Source: Burkholderia sp. LMG 13014
GTDB taxonomy: Bacteria > Pseudomonadota > Gammaproteobacteria > Burkholderiales > Burkholderiaceae
NCBI RefSeq assembly: GCF_905232215.1
Contig: NZ_CAJNKE010000022.1
Coordinates: forward strand, 1 to 32,552
Direction of reading: 5' to 3'
Length of the DNA stretch: 32,552 nucleotides
Shown here piece by piece: positions 1 through 9,780 of the stretch; within the stretch, counting starts at the first letter, position 1; every line of letters begins with the position of its first letter. Made by a program: the position numbers and the translations under genes. The notes below the pieces were generated by a model, which saw only the letters and a list, made by a program, of their open reading frames with translations, did not search any database and had not been told where the DNA came from.

Positions 1-894
1 GACGATCCGCTCCGGCATCGCGCGCAGCCAGGTGATCTGGCGCTTGCAGAGCTGGCGCGTCGCGAAGATGCCCTTGTCGCGCATCGTCCGGTAGTCGGTG
101 TCGCCGTCGAGGAATTCCCACGCCTGCCGGTAGCCGACGCAGCGCATCGACGGCAGGTCGGGATGGAGATCTTCGCGGCGGCGCAGCCGCTCGACTTCGT
201 CGATGAAGCCCGCGTCGAGCATCGCGTCGAAGCGCTGCGCGATCCGTGCGTGCAGTACCGCGCGATCCGACGGTTCGAGCGCGACCGGCACGAAGCGGTA
301 GGCAGCAGCCGCATCGTCGGTGCGCCGCGGCGCGGCGAGCAGCACCGACATCGGCTGCCCACTCAGCATGAACACTTCGAGCGCCCGCTGGATCCGTTGC
401 GAATCGTTCGGCGCGAGCCGCGCGGCCGTATCGGGATCGACTTGCGCGAGCCGCGCGTGCAGTGCAGGCCAGCCATCGCGCGCGGCTTCGGCATCGAGTG
501 TCGCGCGCACGTCCGGATCGGCGCCCGGCAGGTCGTTGAGCCCCTGCGTCAGCGCCTTGTAGTACAGCATCGTGCCGCCCGCGAGCAGCGGCGTGCGGCC
601 GCGCGCGGCGATCTCGCCGATCAGGCGCAGCGTGTCCGCGCGGAAACTCGCGGCCGAATACGCGTCGGCCGGATCGATGATGTCGATCAGGTGGTGCGGC
701 ACGCTCGCGCGCTCGTCGCGCGACGGCTTCGCAGTGCCGATATCCATGTCGCGGTAGACGAGCGCCGAATCGACGCTGACGATCTCGATCGGGCGGCGCG
801 CGGCGAGCGCCAGCGCCGCGGCCGTCTTGCCCGATGCGGTGGGGCCGAGCAGGCAGGCGATCGTCGTCGGGCTGGAGTGCGGTGCCGCGCTCAT
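1..894 (-). CDS. miaA: tRNA dimethylallyltransferase MiaA (3' end outside window)
   Basis: Transfers a dimethylallyl group to the N6 of A37 in tRNAs that read UNN codons; a cytosolic tRNA-modification enzyme. The frame starts at the ATG whose complement is at 892-894 and stays open for 298 codons to base 1. The C-terminal end (roughly 25 residues, judging by usual family length) is missing. Visible motifs are a P-loop GPTASGKT at residues 17-24, the [16 protein letters not shown] segment near 42-57, [17 protein letters not shown], and the VGYRQ/WEFLDG region near the cut. The ATG overlaps the TGA of mutL as ATGA, so the two are probably translationally coupled. MutL-miaA adjacency is common in proteobacteria. 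Identification is secure. Confidence 0.97.
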   Translation of the reverse strand, partial: MSAAPHSSPTTIACLLGPTASGKTAAALALAARRPIEIVSVDSALVYRDMDIGTAKPSRDERASVPHHLIDIIDPADAYSAASFRADTLRLIGEIAARGRTPLLAGGTMLYYKALTQGLNDLPGADPDVRATLDAEAARDGWPALHARLAQVDPDTAARLAPNDSQRIQRALEVFMLSGQPMSVLLAAPRRTDDAAAAYRFVPVALEPSDRAVLHARIAQRFDAMLDAGFIDEVERLRRREDLHPDLPSMRCVGYRQAWEFLDGDTDYRTMRDKGIFATRQLCKRQITWLRAMPERIV

Positions 895-2873
895 TGGCCG
901 CGCATGAAGAGGCGGTCGAGATCGTTCAGCGTGAGCTGATACCACGTCGGTCGGCCGTGATTGCACTGGTCCGCGCGTTCGGTCGCCTCCATCTGCCGCA
1001 GCAGCGCGTTCATCTCGTCGAGCGTCAGGCGCCGGTTCGCACGCACCGCGTGGTGGCAGGCGAGTGTGCCGAGCAGTTCGTGCTGACGCTCGGTGAGCAC
1101 ACGCGAGCCGCCGAACGCGTGCAGGTCGGCGAGCACCGCGCGCGCGAGCGACTGCAGGTCGGCATCCTTCAGCAGCGCCGGGACCGCGCGGATCGCGAGC
1201 GTCGTCGGCGACAGCACCGCCAGGTCGAAGCCGAGCGATTCGAGCGTGTCGCGTTCTTCCTCGACCGTGCCGATCTCGATCGGCGTGGCCGTCATCGAGA
1301 TCGGCAGCAGCAGCGCCTGCACGGCGACCGAGCGGTCGGCAAGCGCGTTCTTGAACTGTTCGTACAGGATCCGCTCGTGTGCCGCGTGCATGTCGACGAT
1401 CACGAGGCCGTGCGCGTTCTGCGCGAGCACGTAAATGCCGTGGATCTGGCCGAGCGCGAAGCCGAGCGGCTGCTCGTCGTGCGCGGTGGCGGCGATCGGC
1501 GATGCGGTGAAGCCCGGCAGCGGTGCGAGCGGCGCGTCGGTCGCATCACGGGCGACGGTCGTCGTGCCGTCCGGTGTACCCGCGCCCGTGTCCTTGCGGC
1601 CGAACAGCGCGTCATAGAGCGCGAGCGGCTGCGCGACGGGCAGCGTGCCCTGGGTCATCCGTGCCTGGCGCATCCAGGTGTTGCCGGTCGATGAGGACGA
1701 CGGCGACGAGAAGCCGCTGCCGCCGGTCGCGTGGCCCTGGCTCTGCCCGAGCGGCGTGTCGAGGAACGACGACGGCCCGCGCGGTGCCGGTTCGAGATGC
1801 GCGGCATGGCCGCCCGCCGTGGTTTCCGGCGACGCGCCCGCGTGGCGCGCAAGCGCGCGCTGGACGGCATGGAACACATACTGGTGGATCGAGCGCGAAT
1901 CGCGGAAGCGCACCTCGATCTTCGACGGGTGCACGTTCACGTCGACAGCTTCGGGCGGCAGGTCGAGGAACAGCACGTACGACGGGTAGCGGTCGCCGTG
2001 CAGCACGTCCTCGTAGGCCGCGCGCACCGCGTGCGTCAGCAGCTTGTCGCGCACGAAGCGGCCGTTGACGAAGAAATACTGCTGGTCGGCGCGCCCGCGG
2101 CTTGCGGTCGGCAGGCCGGCGCAGCCGTAGACCGCGAGCGGGCCGGCCTGCTCGTCGAGCGGCAGGTGCGCGGTTGCGAAGCTGTCGCCGAGGATCTTCG
2201 CGACGCGCTGCGCGGGCTCGGTCGCATTCCAGTGCTCGACCGCCTTGCCGTTGTGCAGCACCGAGATCGCGACGTCCGGCCGCGCGAGCGCCGCGCGGCG
2301 GATCATTTCCAGGCAGTGGCCGAACTCGGTCTGCTCGCTCTTCAGGAACTTGCGCCGCGCGGGCGTGTTGAAGTACAGCTCGCGGACCTCGATCGTCGTG
2401 CCGGTCGCGCCGGCGGCGGGCGACAGCACGCCCGTCTGCGCATCGATCTTCATCGCATGCGCGGCATCGGCCGTCCGGCTCGTGATCGACATCTCGGCGA
2501 CCGATGCGATCGACGCGAGCGCTTCGCCGCGGAACCCGAGCGTGGCGACCGCCTCGAGCTCCTCGAGCGAGCGGATCTTGCTGGTGGCATGGCGCATCAG
2601 CGCGAGCGCGAGCTCGTCCGGCGGAATCCCGCAGCCGTCGTCGGTGATCGAGATGCGCTTGACGCCGCCTTCTTCGAGCACGATGCGCAGCGTCCTGGCG
2701 CCGGCGTCCATCGCGTTCTCGAGCAGCTCCTTGACGACCGACGCCGGGCGTTCGACGACCTCGCCGGCGGCGATCTGGCTGATCAGCTGGTCGGGCAGGG
2801 GCTGGATCGCGCGCAGCGGGCGCGGAGCGGGGGCGGGCGCGGCGCCCGCGGCCGTTTCGGTGATATCGGACAT
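891..2873 (-). CDS. mutL: DNA mismatch repair protein MutL
   Basis: Couples MutS mismatch recognition to strand incision and removal. The protein has 660 residues. The N-terminal GHKL ATPase shows [18 protein letters not shown] and [10 protein letters not shown] after a short Ala/Pro-rich extension. A long low-complexity linker (about residues 345-470) precedes the C-terminal dimerisation domain. That domain carries [12 protein letters not shown], which fits the DxHAxxExxxxE endonuclease motif of MutL proteins from bacteria without MutH, with Met replacing the usual Gln. ACHHAVRA and CNHGRPTW follow, as expected for the metal-binding motifs. This is probably a nicking-competent MutL (inferred from motifs). 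A TATAAT sequence lies just upstream of the ATG. miaA follows with a 4-bp overlap. Confidence 0.98.
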   Translation of the reverse strand: MSDITETAAGAAPAPAPRPLRAIQPLPDQLISQIAAGEVVERPASVVKELLENAMDAGARTLRIVLEEGGVKRISITDDGCGIPPDELALALMRHATSKIRSLEELEAVATLGFRGEALASIASVAEMSITSRTADAAHAMKIDAQTGVLSPAAGATGTTIEVRELYFNTPARRKFLKSEQTEFGHCLEMIRRAALARPDVAISVLHNGKAVEHWNATEPAQRVAKILGDSFATAHLPLDEQAGPLAVYGCAGLPTASRGRADQQYFFVNGRFVRDKLLTHAVRAAYEDVLHGDRYPSYVLFLDLPPEAVDVNVHPSKIEVRFRDSRSIHQYVFHAVQRALARHAGASPETTAGGHAAHLEPAPRGPSSFLDTPLGQSQGHATGGSGFSSPSSSSTGNTWMRQARMTQGTLPVAQPLALYDALFGRKDTGAGTPDGTTTVARDATDAPLAPLPGFTASPIAATAHDEQPLGFALGQIHGIYVLAQNAHGLVIVDMHAAHERILYEQFKNALADRSVAVQALLLPISMTATPIEIGTVEEERDTLESLGFDLAVLSPTTLAIRAVPALLKDADLQSLARAVLADLHAFGGSRVLTERQHELLGTLACHHAVRANRRLTLDEMNALLRQMEATERADQCNHGRPTWYQLTLNDLDRLFMRGQ

Positions 2874-2879
2874 GGCCGA

Positions 2880-2885
2880 ATTATA
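2880..2885 (-). promoter_or_regulatory. Possible -10 element for mutL
   Basis: The minus strand reads TATAAT ending 6 bp before the mutL ATG. No convincing -35 hexamer sits 16-18 bp upstream. If it is used, transcription would begin at or just inside the start codon, giving an almost leaderless message. This is a sequence match only. Confidence 0.3.
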
Positions 2886-3046
2886 GCGAGGCGGCGAATG
2901 CTTGCCGGGGCGAGCGGCGGTTACGTTTTTTCACGGAGCCTTAAGGTAGTTTCGGTATCATGGGTTCGTTACACGCACCGCCTTGACCGGCGGGCGCGTC
3001 AGCCTTTTTCGGCCGTTCCGGCCCTTTCGCCATCGAGGAATCGCAT

Positions 3047-3730
3047 TTGGATACGCTGCTTCATTTCGTCAACCTGGTCCTGCATATCGACGCCTTCCTC
3101 GGCGATTTCATCCGGCAGTACGGCGCATGGGTCTATCTCATGCTGTTCCTGATCGTGTTCTGCGAGACGGGGCTCGTCGTGTTCCCGTTCCTGCCCGGCG
3201 ATTCGCTGCTGTTCATCGGTGGCGCGTTCGCGGCGACGGGTGAAATGAATGTCGGCGCGCTGATCGTGCTGCTGCTCGTCGCAGCGGTCACCGGCAACAC
3301 CGTGAACTACCTGATCGGCCGCTGGGTTGGCCCGAAGGTGTTCAATACCCATATCCCGGTGCTCGAACGCTTCCTCGATCGCGCCGCGCTGCAGAAAACC
3401 CACTCGTTCTACGACAAGCACGGCGGCAAGACGATCGTGCTCGCGCGCTTCATCCCGGTCGTGCGAACGTTCGCGCCGTTCGTTGCGGGTGCGTCGTCGA
3501 TGAGCGTCGCGCGCTTCCAGCTGTTCAACGTGATCGGTGCGCTGGTGTGGGTGCTGCTGCTTGTGCTGCTCGGCTACTTCTTCGGCAATATCCCGTTCAT
3601 CCGCCAGTATCTGAACGTGATCGTGCTGGCCGGGATCGGTGCGGCGGTCGTGCCGGTCGCACTCGGCGCGGTCTGGAAGCTCGTGCGCGGGCGGCAGTCG
3701 GACAACGCGCAGAAGACGGGCGGGCGTTGA
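3047..3730 (+). CDS. DedA-family inner-membrane protein
   Basis: DedA proteins are membrane proteins linked to proton-motive-force homeostasis, lipid-carrier (undecaprenyl phosphate) recycling and cationic-peptide resistance in Burkholderia and enterics. The 227 residues show a hydrophobic N-terminal hairpin, the ETGLVVFPFLPGD segment (about 42-54), the family signature ARFIPVVRTFAPFVAG (about 132-147), and C-terminal membrane helices near 165-215. The start is TTG at 3047, chosen because GAGGAA (3035-3040) sits 6 bp upstream and the reading frame begins with the usual family N-terminus. A bidirectional terminator separates it from the convergent mscS gene. The family is clear; the exact substrate is unknown. 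Confidence 0.93.
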   Translation: MDTLLHFVNLVLHIDAFLGDFIRQYGAWVYLMLFLIVFCETGLVVFPFLPGDSLLFIGGAFAATGEMNVGALIVLLLVAAVTGNTVNYLIGRWVGPKVFNTHIPVLERFLDRAALQKTHSFYDKHGGKTIVLARFIPVVRTFAPFVAGASSMSVARFQLFNVIGALVWVLLLVLLGYFFGNIPFIRQYLNVIVLAGIGAAVVPVALGAVWKLVRGRQSDNAQKTGGR

Positions 3731-3754
3731 GCGGAGCGTCGTTTTCAGGGCAAT

Positions 3755-3786
3755 AAAAAAGCGTGGCGGGTGCCACGCTTTTTTTT
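3755..3786. terminator. Bidirectional intrinsic terminator between dedA and the mscS gene
   Basis: A perfect 7-bp GC-rich stem GCGTGGC (3761-3767) / GCCACGC (3772-3778) has a 4-nt loop. It is followed by eight T (3779-3786) and preceded by six A (3755-3760), which lengthens the pairing and gives a U-tract on both strands. It lies between convergent genes, so it can end both transcripts. Confidence 0.93.
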
Positions 3787-3801
3787 CGTCCGGTGCCGCC
3801 G

Positions 3802-4614
3802 TTACGCGTTGCGATGCGAGACCGGGGTTTCGGGCGTCGGGTATTGCGCGTCGCGGAACGTATCGAGGATCACGCGGTTGGTGTCGCAGTACACCTGCCA
3901 GTAGTTTTCCGGTTGCGTGGACGGGCGCACGAACAGCAGCGGGCCTTCCGGCGTGAACTGCAGCACGCCGACGTCCGGCGCCGGGGTGGTCAGCACGTTC
4001 GGGATCTGCTGGATCGACGTCTTCAGGCGGTTGATCGCGTCGACCGCATCGACGCCGTTCGCGATCTTCGCGGTCAGGTCGACACGACGGTACGACGTCG
4101 CGCTGTAGTTCGCGATGTTGTCCGAGAAGATCTTGTTGTTGCCGACGATCGTCACGATGTTGTCCGGCGTGATGATCGTCGTGCCGAACAGGCCGAGTTC
4201 CTTCACGGTGCCCGTGACGCCGCCGGCATTGATCACGTCGCCGATCTTGAACGGACGCAGCACCTGCATGAACACGCCTGCGGCGAAATGCGCGAGCAGG
4301 CCGCCCCAGGCGGTACCGATCGCGAGGCCGAGGCCGGCGAGCAGGGCGGCGAACGAGGTCGTCTGCACGCCGAAGATCTGCAGGATCGCGAGGATCAGCA
4401 GGATCGTCAGCAGCACGCCGACGACAGAGGTCAGGTAGTCGGTCAGTGTCGGGTCGACCTTGCCGCTGCGGCGCACGACCTTGCCGAGCAGGCGGGTACC
4501 GATGCGGATTGCCCAGCGGCCGACGAACCACAACACGATCGCGGCGAGAAGGTTGAGGCCGAAGTCGAGACCGCGGGTCATCAGGAATTGCTGGGCTGTG
4601 GCGAGATCGATCAT
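3802..4614 (-). CDS. MscS-type small-conductance mechanosensitive channel
   Basis: Opens under membrane tension to release osmolytes after hypo-osmotic shock; an inner-membrane homoheptamer in the family. The 270 residues match the compact E. coli MscS size. There are three N-terminal hydrophobic segments (about 17-35, 60-82, 86-110). The pore-lining third helix is the Gly/Ala-rich stretch GLGLAIGTAWGGLLAHFAAG. The beta domain follows with the FKIGDVI motif and TTIITPDNIVTIVGNNKI. The start ATG has a GGAG about 5 bp upstream. It converges on dedA and shares its terminator. The many MscS paralogues mean the family is sure but the exact orthologue is not. Confidence 0.95.
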   Translation of the reverse strand: MIDLATAQQFLMTRGLDFGLNLLAAIVLWFVGRWAIRIGTRLLGKVVRRSGKVDPTLTDYLTSVVGVLLTILLILAILQIFGVQTTSFAALLAGLGLAIGTAWGGLLAHFAAGVFMQVLRPFKIGDVINAGGVTGTVKELGLFGTTIITPDNIVTIVGNNKIFSDNIANYSATSYRRVDLTAKIANGVDAVDAINRLKTSIQQIPNVLTTPAPDVGVLQFTPEGPLLFVRPSTQPENYWQVYCDTNRVILDTFRDAQYPTPETPVSHRNA

Positions 4615-4730
4615 GCGTTCTCCGAAGTCGAGGGTAGAAAGGGCGGCGCATGCACCGGATGGGTGGCGCTTTTATAACCTGACCTGTGACGGGCGGGCAA
4701 CCTGCCTGACATTGCTTGACGTAATGGAAA

Positions 4731-4760
4731 ACGGGCAGCAAGCGTGTGCTTGCTGCCCGT
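4731..4760 (-). terminator. Stem-loop downstream of manC, probable terminator
   Basis: A perfect 13-bp inverted repeat, ACGGGCAGCAAGC (4731-4743) and its complement (4748-4760), has a 4-nt loop and begins 52 bp after the manC stop. Reading in the manC direction it is followed by only a short TTTCCATT, so it is a weak-tailed terminator. It could also protect the transcript 3' end. Confidence 0.7.
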
Positions 4761-4812
4761 TATGGGTGCCGGTCGTGGCCTGTCGTGGCGCTTGACCCGG
4801 AAGGTGCGTTGC

Positions 4813-6240
4813 TTACGACGCTGCGCGGCCGTAGGTGTCTTCGAAACGGACGATGTCGTCCTCACCGAGATACGCACCCGACTGGACTTCGATCAGTTCG
4901 AGCGGGATCTTGCCCGGATTCGTCAGCCGGTGGGTCGCGCCGAGCGGGATGTAGGTCGACTGGTTCTCGGTCAGCATGAGTTCCTTGTCGCCGTTCGTGA
5001 CCATCGCCGTGCCCTTCACGACAATCCAGTGCTCGGCACGATGGTGGTGCATCTGCAGGCTCAGCTGCGCGCCGGGGTTCACGATGATGCGCTTGACCTG
5101 GAATCGGTCGCCCTGGTCGATGCCCTCGTAGGAGCCCCACGGGCGGACGACGTGGCGATGCGTAACCGATTCGTGACGACCGGAGGCGTTCAGCCACTCG
5201 ACGATTTTCTTGACGTCCTGAGCTTTGTCGCGATGCGCGACCAGCACGGCGTCGGCGGTTTCCACGATGACGATGTCGTCGAGGCCGATTGCGGCAACCA
5301 TCCGGTGTTCCGCGCGGATGTACGAGTTCTTCACCGTGTCGGTGAAAATGTCGCCGATGAGCGCGTTGCCCTGCTCGTCGGAGTCTGCAATTTCCGCAAG
5401 CGCGCTCCACGAGCCGATATCGTTCCAGCCGAGGTCTGCCGCCGCGACGACTGCGGCGCGTTCGGTCTTTTCCATGACCGCATAGTCGATCGAGACGTTG
5501 GGGCAGGCTGCGAACACGTCCGCGTTCAGACGGACAAAGTCGTTGTCTCGCTTGGCGGATTCTAAAGCGAGTTCCGCCTGACGGGCGATCTCCGGTGCAT
5601 GGCGATGCAATTCCTCCATGTACGTGGACGCCTTCAGCATGAACATGCCGCTGTTCCAGTAGTAATTGCCGTCGTTCAGGAAGCGCTCGGCCGTCGGCGT
5701 GTCGGGCTTTTCGACAAACGCGTCGACCTTGTAAACCTGCTTGCCGTCGGCGACGGCCGGACCGCGGCGGATATAGCCGAAGCCGGTGTGCGCTTCCGTC
5801 GGCGTGATGCCGAACGTGACGAGGCGCTGATCTGCTGCGATGGCCGCTGCCTCACCGGCTGCAGCGATGAATGCCGGCTCGTTGAGGATGACGTGGTCCG
5901 ACGGCAGTACCAGCAGCAGCGCGTCGGGCGATTCGCGCATGGCGAGCAGCGCCGCGATCGCGATGGCGGGCGCGGTGTTGCGGCCGACCGGTTCGAGCAC
6001 GATCGACGACGGCGTGATGTTGACCTGGCGAAGTTGTTCCGCGACCAGGAAGCGCTGCTCGTTGTTGGTGACGACGATGGGCGCCGCGGCACTGGGAATG
6101 TGCTGAAGGCGAATCGCCGTCTGCTGGACGAGCGTCTGGTCGCCCGTCAGCTTCAGGTATTGCTTCGGATAGCCGCCACGCGACATGGGCCACAGGCGGG
6201 TGCCACTGCCGCCACACAGAATTACCGGGTAAATGTTCAT
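4813..6240 (-). CDS. manC: Mannose-1-phosphate guanylyltransferase / mannose-6-phosphate isomerase (type II, ManC/AlgA-like)
   Basis: Makes GDP-mannose from mannose-1-phosphate and GTP. The C-terminal cupin domain is that of phosphomannose isomerase, which can also supply mannose-6-phosphate. The 475 residues match the bifunctional family. The N-terminal nucleotidyltransferase shows CGGSGTRLWPMSR with PKQ (about 9-27), LPSDHVI, the FVEKPD motif and YYWNSGMF. The C-terminal domain shows HVVRPWGSYEGID and the metal-binding QMHHHRAEHWIVVKGTA (about 400-416). The gene points away from the export operon and heads a minus-strand set with the KpsC- and GT4-type genes, with a 463-bp gap in between. 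The placement fits the edge of Burkholderia capsule loci and implies a mannose-derived residue in the polymer (inference). Confidence 0.96.
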   Translation of the reverse strand: MNIYPVILCGGSGTRLWPMSRGGYPKQYLKLTGDQTLVQQTAIRLQHIPSAAAPIVVTNNEQRFLVAEQLRQVNITPSSIVLEPVGRNTAPAIAIAALLAMRESPDALLLVLPSDHVILNEPAFIAAAGEAAAIAADQRLVTFGITPTEAHTGFGYIRRGPAVADGKQVYKVDAFVEKPDTPTAERFLNDGNYYWNSGMFMLKASTYMEELHRHAPEIARQAELALESAKRDNDFVRLNADVFAACPNVSIDYAVMEKTERAAVVAAADLGWNDIGSWSALAEIADSDEQGNALIGDIFTDTVKNSYIRAEHRMVAAIGLDDIVIVETADAVLVAHRDKAQDVKKIVEWLNASGRHESVTHRHVVRPWGSYEGIDQGDRFQVKRIIVNPGAQLSLQMHHHRAEHWIVVKGTAMVTNGDKELMLTENQSTYIPLGATHRLTNPGKIPLELIEVQSGAYLGEDDIVRFEDTYGRAAS

Positions 6241-6703
6241 AGATAGATGTCAGGCAGTGCAAGATCGAACAATTGATTCGCATTCTGCCACGCCGGGCTG
6301 TGCGAACGCTTTGTGGGCATCGGATTTTTACGTAATTTTTCCTTCAAATCCTTCATTCTCGTGACCGCAGTGTGACGTTGAAGCAAATACACAAGCTTTC
6401 AAAGAAACAATATTTTCGATGTGCGGGCCGCTTGCATACATGCTGGTCGAGGTGATTTGTCATTTCGGCAAGGTGCCTGAATGCAATGGTGCCTTTGCAG
6501 TGGCTACGGACTTGCCTGGAAAACCCAAGCGGCATGTCCAGCCTTGAGTGGCCGACTCGTCCGCGGCATGCCAGTGTGCGGCCTGACGGTGTTGAGCCGG
6601 GATTTCTCGGTGATCGACCGAACCACCCAGGCAGTATTTTCCAGAAGGAACGAACATTGAATTTTTCAGTATCCGAGTCCCCCTCGGTTCAACGTTGATT
6701 GGT
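6241..6703. other. Gene-poor spacer between the KpsC-like gene and manC
   Basis: 463 bp without a believable gene. The half next to manC (about 6300-6480) is AT-rich, in contrast to the GC-rich coding flanks, and should hold the manC promoter, but no -35/-10 pair stands out. Next to the KpsC-like stop codon there is a small CCGAG/CTCGG inverted repeat (6673-6687) without a T-tract. Short open frames here lack good ribosome sites and resemble no known protein. Confidence 0.6.
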
Positions 6704-8632
6704 CTACTTGCCATGAACCGAGCGAAATGTCCGTTGTGGCGTCGTGTTCGGTTGCGTTCGCCATTCAAAACTTTTCCGACATTGCCACGCGAGGTACCAC
6801 AGGCCGTTTCTGCTCCAGCGGATGGCTTTACGCAACAGCCGCAGGCGGTCGCCTTCTATTTTTTCCAGAGGCCGAGATGCTGTACGCGCAAGCTGTCGCA
6901 CGATTGCCTCCGGCGTGGTGAACAGACGGAGCGACCAGTCCCAGTAAAGTGGATATCGGAGGAGCACCCCGGCCGTCAGCATGTCAAGCGTCAGCTCGCG
7001 GGCGCGCCACGGTTGCTCGAGCGCGTCGTGTGTCAACCCCCAGCCGGAATAGAAAGGAAGTCCATACGTATGGACGCGCTTTCCGCGAATCAGCGCCTCA
7101 AAGCCGGACAGCGACGAGAGCGTATGCACTTCGTCGGCGATCTCGATAAGGGAAATGAGGTCGGAGTCGCGATCTACGGCATTGGCGAGCGACGCCGCGT
7201 CGATCAGGCCGCGTCGATTGCCCGAGAGGACATCGGGATGCGGCTTGTAGACGATGAACGCGTCCGGGCAGCGCAGGCGTACTTCGTGCAGCAGATCCTC
7301 GGCAGTCGCGATGTGCTGCGTGCCAAGGCGGACAGCCGCGTCGTCGGCGACCTGGCCGGGCACCAGCACGATGCGCCGGTCGCGCGGGGCGCTCCACGTA
7401 GGGCGACGACGACCGAGGTTGTATTTGGTGACGCCCAGGTTGGCGATGTCGTGACGCAACTGGCGCGCGCGGGACAGTTCGGCGTCGGTGAAGTGCGCAG
7501 TGTTGAGGATGGCGGTCAGATCGCTCGGACGGGTCGCGTCGAAGTAGATGCCGCGCCGATCAATGATCTGGCTGCACGGCGCAATGTGATCGGAGCCGAG
7601 GCCTGTCGAGTGAAGAAAACCGTCTTCGAGCCGGATCATGGGCGTGTCTTTCGGCAGCCCGGTTGCGCTACGTCCGCCCCATAAAACCGCGTGTTCATCC
7701 TTGCGCGTCTGCTCCGGCCTGTCGATCCAGCGCAGGGAGGCGCCACCGGCTGTCAGGTATGGCGTGGCGTAGGGGCGCTTCCACCATTGGAATCGGATGC
7801 CGGCGAGGCGAGGGAAGTCGGCGAGGCGCAGTATCGCCGCACGATGAGCTTCGATCGTGGCGAGAAGCGCGTCGAGCGTGCCTGGATTGCGCGTGACCGG
7901 ATCGACGTGGCGCGCGAGGCGCAGGAATACGGTGGCGAAGAGTGTGTCCAGCGACGCCTGCGTGTTTCTCACCGGTTGCGGGACATGGTCGTGCGTCAGG
8001 CCCCACCCCGCGTAGTACGGGGTTCCGAACACATGCAACGGAATGCCGTGAAGCAACGCCTGCAGGCCTTCCCCGGCGGAAACCGTGTAGACGTGATCGA
8101 AGTGTGCGATGGATGCGCAGAGGGACCCGCTTGCGTCGAGTTGCCGAAGCCGCTTTGCCGGCAGGGAAACATGCGAAGAGAGGTATTCGCCAGCGCGTCG
8201 GACGCCGCTACGGGCGAGCCAGATTTCCGAGTCGGGATGTTCGCGATGAACGGCGTCCACCATATCGGCGAACTGCCTGATTCGCCGGGATTTCGAGCGG
8301 CTTAAGCTGTCCGGCAGCGGCTCGTCGATCAGGAGCACTCGCGTGGTACGGGTGGGTTCGAGCAGATCGGGGTGAACGCGCGGCGCAAGATCGGGCGGAT
8401 CGAATACGCACGCATCGCGGAAGCGCTCCATCAACGTGCGTACATCCTGGGGGGCGTGCGGTGTGCGGCGTTCGGCCAGAGCGGCGTCGATGCAGGCGAT
8501 CCAGGCCTGCGCGGTTTGCTCGGCAAGCGGTGCGGCGAACCAGGACAACTCGGGGCCGGCTCGACGAGGCATGATGCCGTTCGACCAGAGATGCGGGCGC
8601 GAGCGGGTGGGGCCGAACGTTGCGACGTTCAT
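6704..8632 (-). CDS. KpsC-type capsule Kdo transferase, dual module (WcbA-like)
   Basis: KpsC homologues carry two beta-Kdo glycosyltransferase modules that extend the Kdo linker on lyso-phosphatidylglycerol, to which ABC-exported capsules are attached; they act at the cytoplasmic face. The 642 residues contain the diagnostic module end twice: GTPYYAGWGLTHD near residue 215 and GLPFYSGWGLTHD near 550, each after a GE/SGFEAL-type helix (EGLQALLHG, SGFEALIRG). LVPGQVADDA marks the start of the second module and YKPHPDVLSG lies inside it. The frame stays open upstream, but the ATG at 8632 is chosen because it overlaps the TGA of the upstream GT4 gene as ATGA and begins the protein-like sequence. 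Order and partner match Burkholderia wcbA. Confidence 0.92.
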   Translation of the reverse strand: MNVATFGPTRSRPHLWSNGIMPRRAGPELSWFAAPLAEQTAQAWIACIDAALAERRTPHAPQDVRTLMERFRDACVFDPPDLAPRVHPDLLEPTRTTRVLLIDEPLPDSLSRSKSRRIRQFADMVDAVHREHPDSEIWLARSGVRRAGEYLSSHVSLPAKRLRQLDASGSLCASIAHFDHVYTVSAGEGLQALLHGIPLHVFGTPYYAGWGLTHDHVPQPVRNTQASLDTLFATVFLRLARHVDPVTRNPGTLDALLATIEAHRAAILRLADFPRLAGIRFQWWKRPYATPYLTAGGASLRWIDRPEQTRKDEHAVLWGGRSATGLPKDTPMIRLEDGFLHSTGLGSDHIAPCSQIIDRRGIYFDATRPSDLTAILNTAHFTDAELSRARQLRHDIANLGVTKYNLGRRRPTWSAPRDRRIVLVPGQVADDAAVRLGTQHIATAEDLLHEVRLRCPDAFIVYKPHPDVLSGNRRGLIDAASLANAVDRDSDLISLIEIADEVHTLSSLSGFEALIRGKRVHTYGLPFYSGWGLTHDALEQPWRARELTLDMLTAGVLLRYPLYWDWSLRLFTTPEAIVRQLARTASRPLEKIEGDRLRLLRKAIRWSRNGLWYLAWQCRKSFEWRTQPNTTPQRTFRSVHGK

Positions 8633-9780
8633 TGGGAAAACGTTTCCAGAAAACGATCCACCTGCTCGAAATGCTGATGCCACGTCGGTGCCTGGAAGTG
8701 AGCGATACGAGCCAGCTGAGCTGTGCGCTCGGCACTGTCGCTTTGCGAATAGGCGCGAATCCGTGCAATCCAGCCCGGACCGTCGAGCGGGTCCAGATAA
8801 TCCGGGGTGTCGCCCGCGATCTCGTGAAATACGCCGATATCGCTGGCCAATACCGGAACGCCCAACGTAAGCGCCTCGACAAGCGGCATGCCATAACCCT
8901 CGACGAACGAAGGGAAGACCAGCGCACGCGCGTGTTGCAACCAGGCGCGCAAACGTGTGTCGCTGCAACTCGATTCTTCGATGACGACACTTTTGATCGC
9001 ATCGCAGCGCTCGAGCATGTCCACGACGTTCTCGCATTCCCAGCCGCGGCGCCCGATGACGACGAGCTTGGGTGCACGTTCACCGAGCGTTTCGACGAGC
9101 CGGCGCCAGACGTGCAGCATGAACCAGTGATTCTTGCGTGGTTCGATCGTACCGAGCATCACGAAGTACGGATCGTCGAGCGGAGGCGGCGCGTTGTCGC
9201 GGGAGGTAATGCCTGGTGCGAGCCGGGCCACGACGCTGGGCGGCAATGGAAGACCGGCGCGACTGGCCTCGGTTTCGAGTGCGCCCAGCGTGTCCTGGGA
9301 GTTCGCGATCAGGCCGTCGGCGTGACGTAGTGCAGTATGGATACGTTGGCGATGCGCCGAGTCGATGCCGGGGCGACAGTATTCCGCGTGAGTGAGCGGG
9401 ATCAGGTCATGCACCATGAAGACCGACCGGATATTGCGCTGTCGCATTGCACGGTGGTAGCGGACGCGCTCCATGCCGCTGTGACTCGTATGCAACAGAA
9501 CCGCATCGTCGAGTCGCTCGCGACGCGGCGCCAGGATGCCACGCATGACGAGCGTTCGAATCGTGGTGCGGGTCGGTGTCGGACCGAGCAGCAGATCGAA
9601 AGCGCGTTCAGAGTCTGCTCGCGAGAGCACTTTCGAATAGCCGAGTTCACTCAAAATCGCGCGGGCACGAGGTCGATAATGCTCGACATATGCGAGGCCG
9701 ACGCGATCGACGCCAGTTGGCAACAAGCCGTCAGCAAGGCGCGACAGCAATCTGGATATATCTAGACAGATATTCAACAC
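8629..9780 (-). CDS. GT4-family glycosyltransferase (WcbB-like)
   Basis: A retaining, GT-B fold glycosyltransferase of 383 residues, probably adding a sugar during capsule repeat or linker assembly; the specific donor cannot be read from the sequence. The C-terminal half has the expected nucleotide-binding layout: MLGTIEPRKNHWFML (about 209-223), LVVIGRRGWE, and the EX7E motif EGYGMPLVE with ALTLGVPVLASDIGVFHE. The N-terminus has the HDLIPL motif seen in many GT4 enzymes. The start is GTG at 9780 with no clear Shine-Dalgarno. It is translationally coupled to the downstream KpsC-like gene by ATGA and is divergent from the export operon across a 154-bp intergenic region. Confidence 0.9.
   Translation of the reverse strand: MLNICLDISRLLSRLADGLLPTGVDRVGLAYVEHYRPRARAILSELGYSKVLSRADSERAFDLLLGPTPTRTTIRTLVMRGILAPRRERLDDAVLLHTSHSGMERVRYHRAMRQRNIRSVFMVHDLIPLTHAEYCRPGIDSAHRQRIHTALRHADGLIANSQDTLGALETEASRAGLPLPPSVVARLAPGITSRDNAPPPLDDPYFVMLGTIEPRKNHWFMLHVWRRLVETLGERAPKLVVIGRRGWECENVVDMLERCDAIKSVVIEESSCSDTRLRAWLQHARALVFPSFVEGYGMPLVEALTLGVPVLASDIGVFHEIAGDTPDYLDPLDGPGWIARIRAYSQSDSAERTAQLARIAHFQAPTWHQHFEQVDRFLETFSQ

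Noticed and set aside
1731-3152. 473-codon plus-strand open frame opposite mutL
   Set aside because: Arg/Ala/Val-rich antisense shadow typical of high-GC DNA; mutL on the other strand has all family motifs.
2999-4741. 580-codon minus-strand open frame covering mscS and dedA
   Set aside because: Its composition is low-complexity (Arg, Asp, Gln) and it overlaps two clear genes in other frames, crossing their shared terminator.
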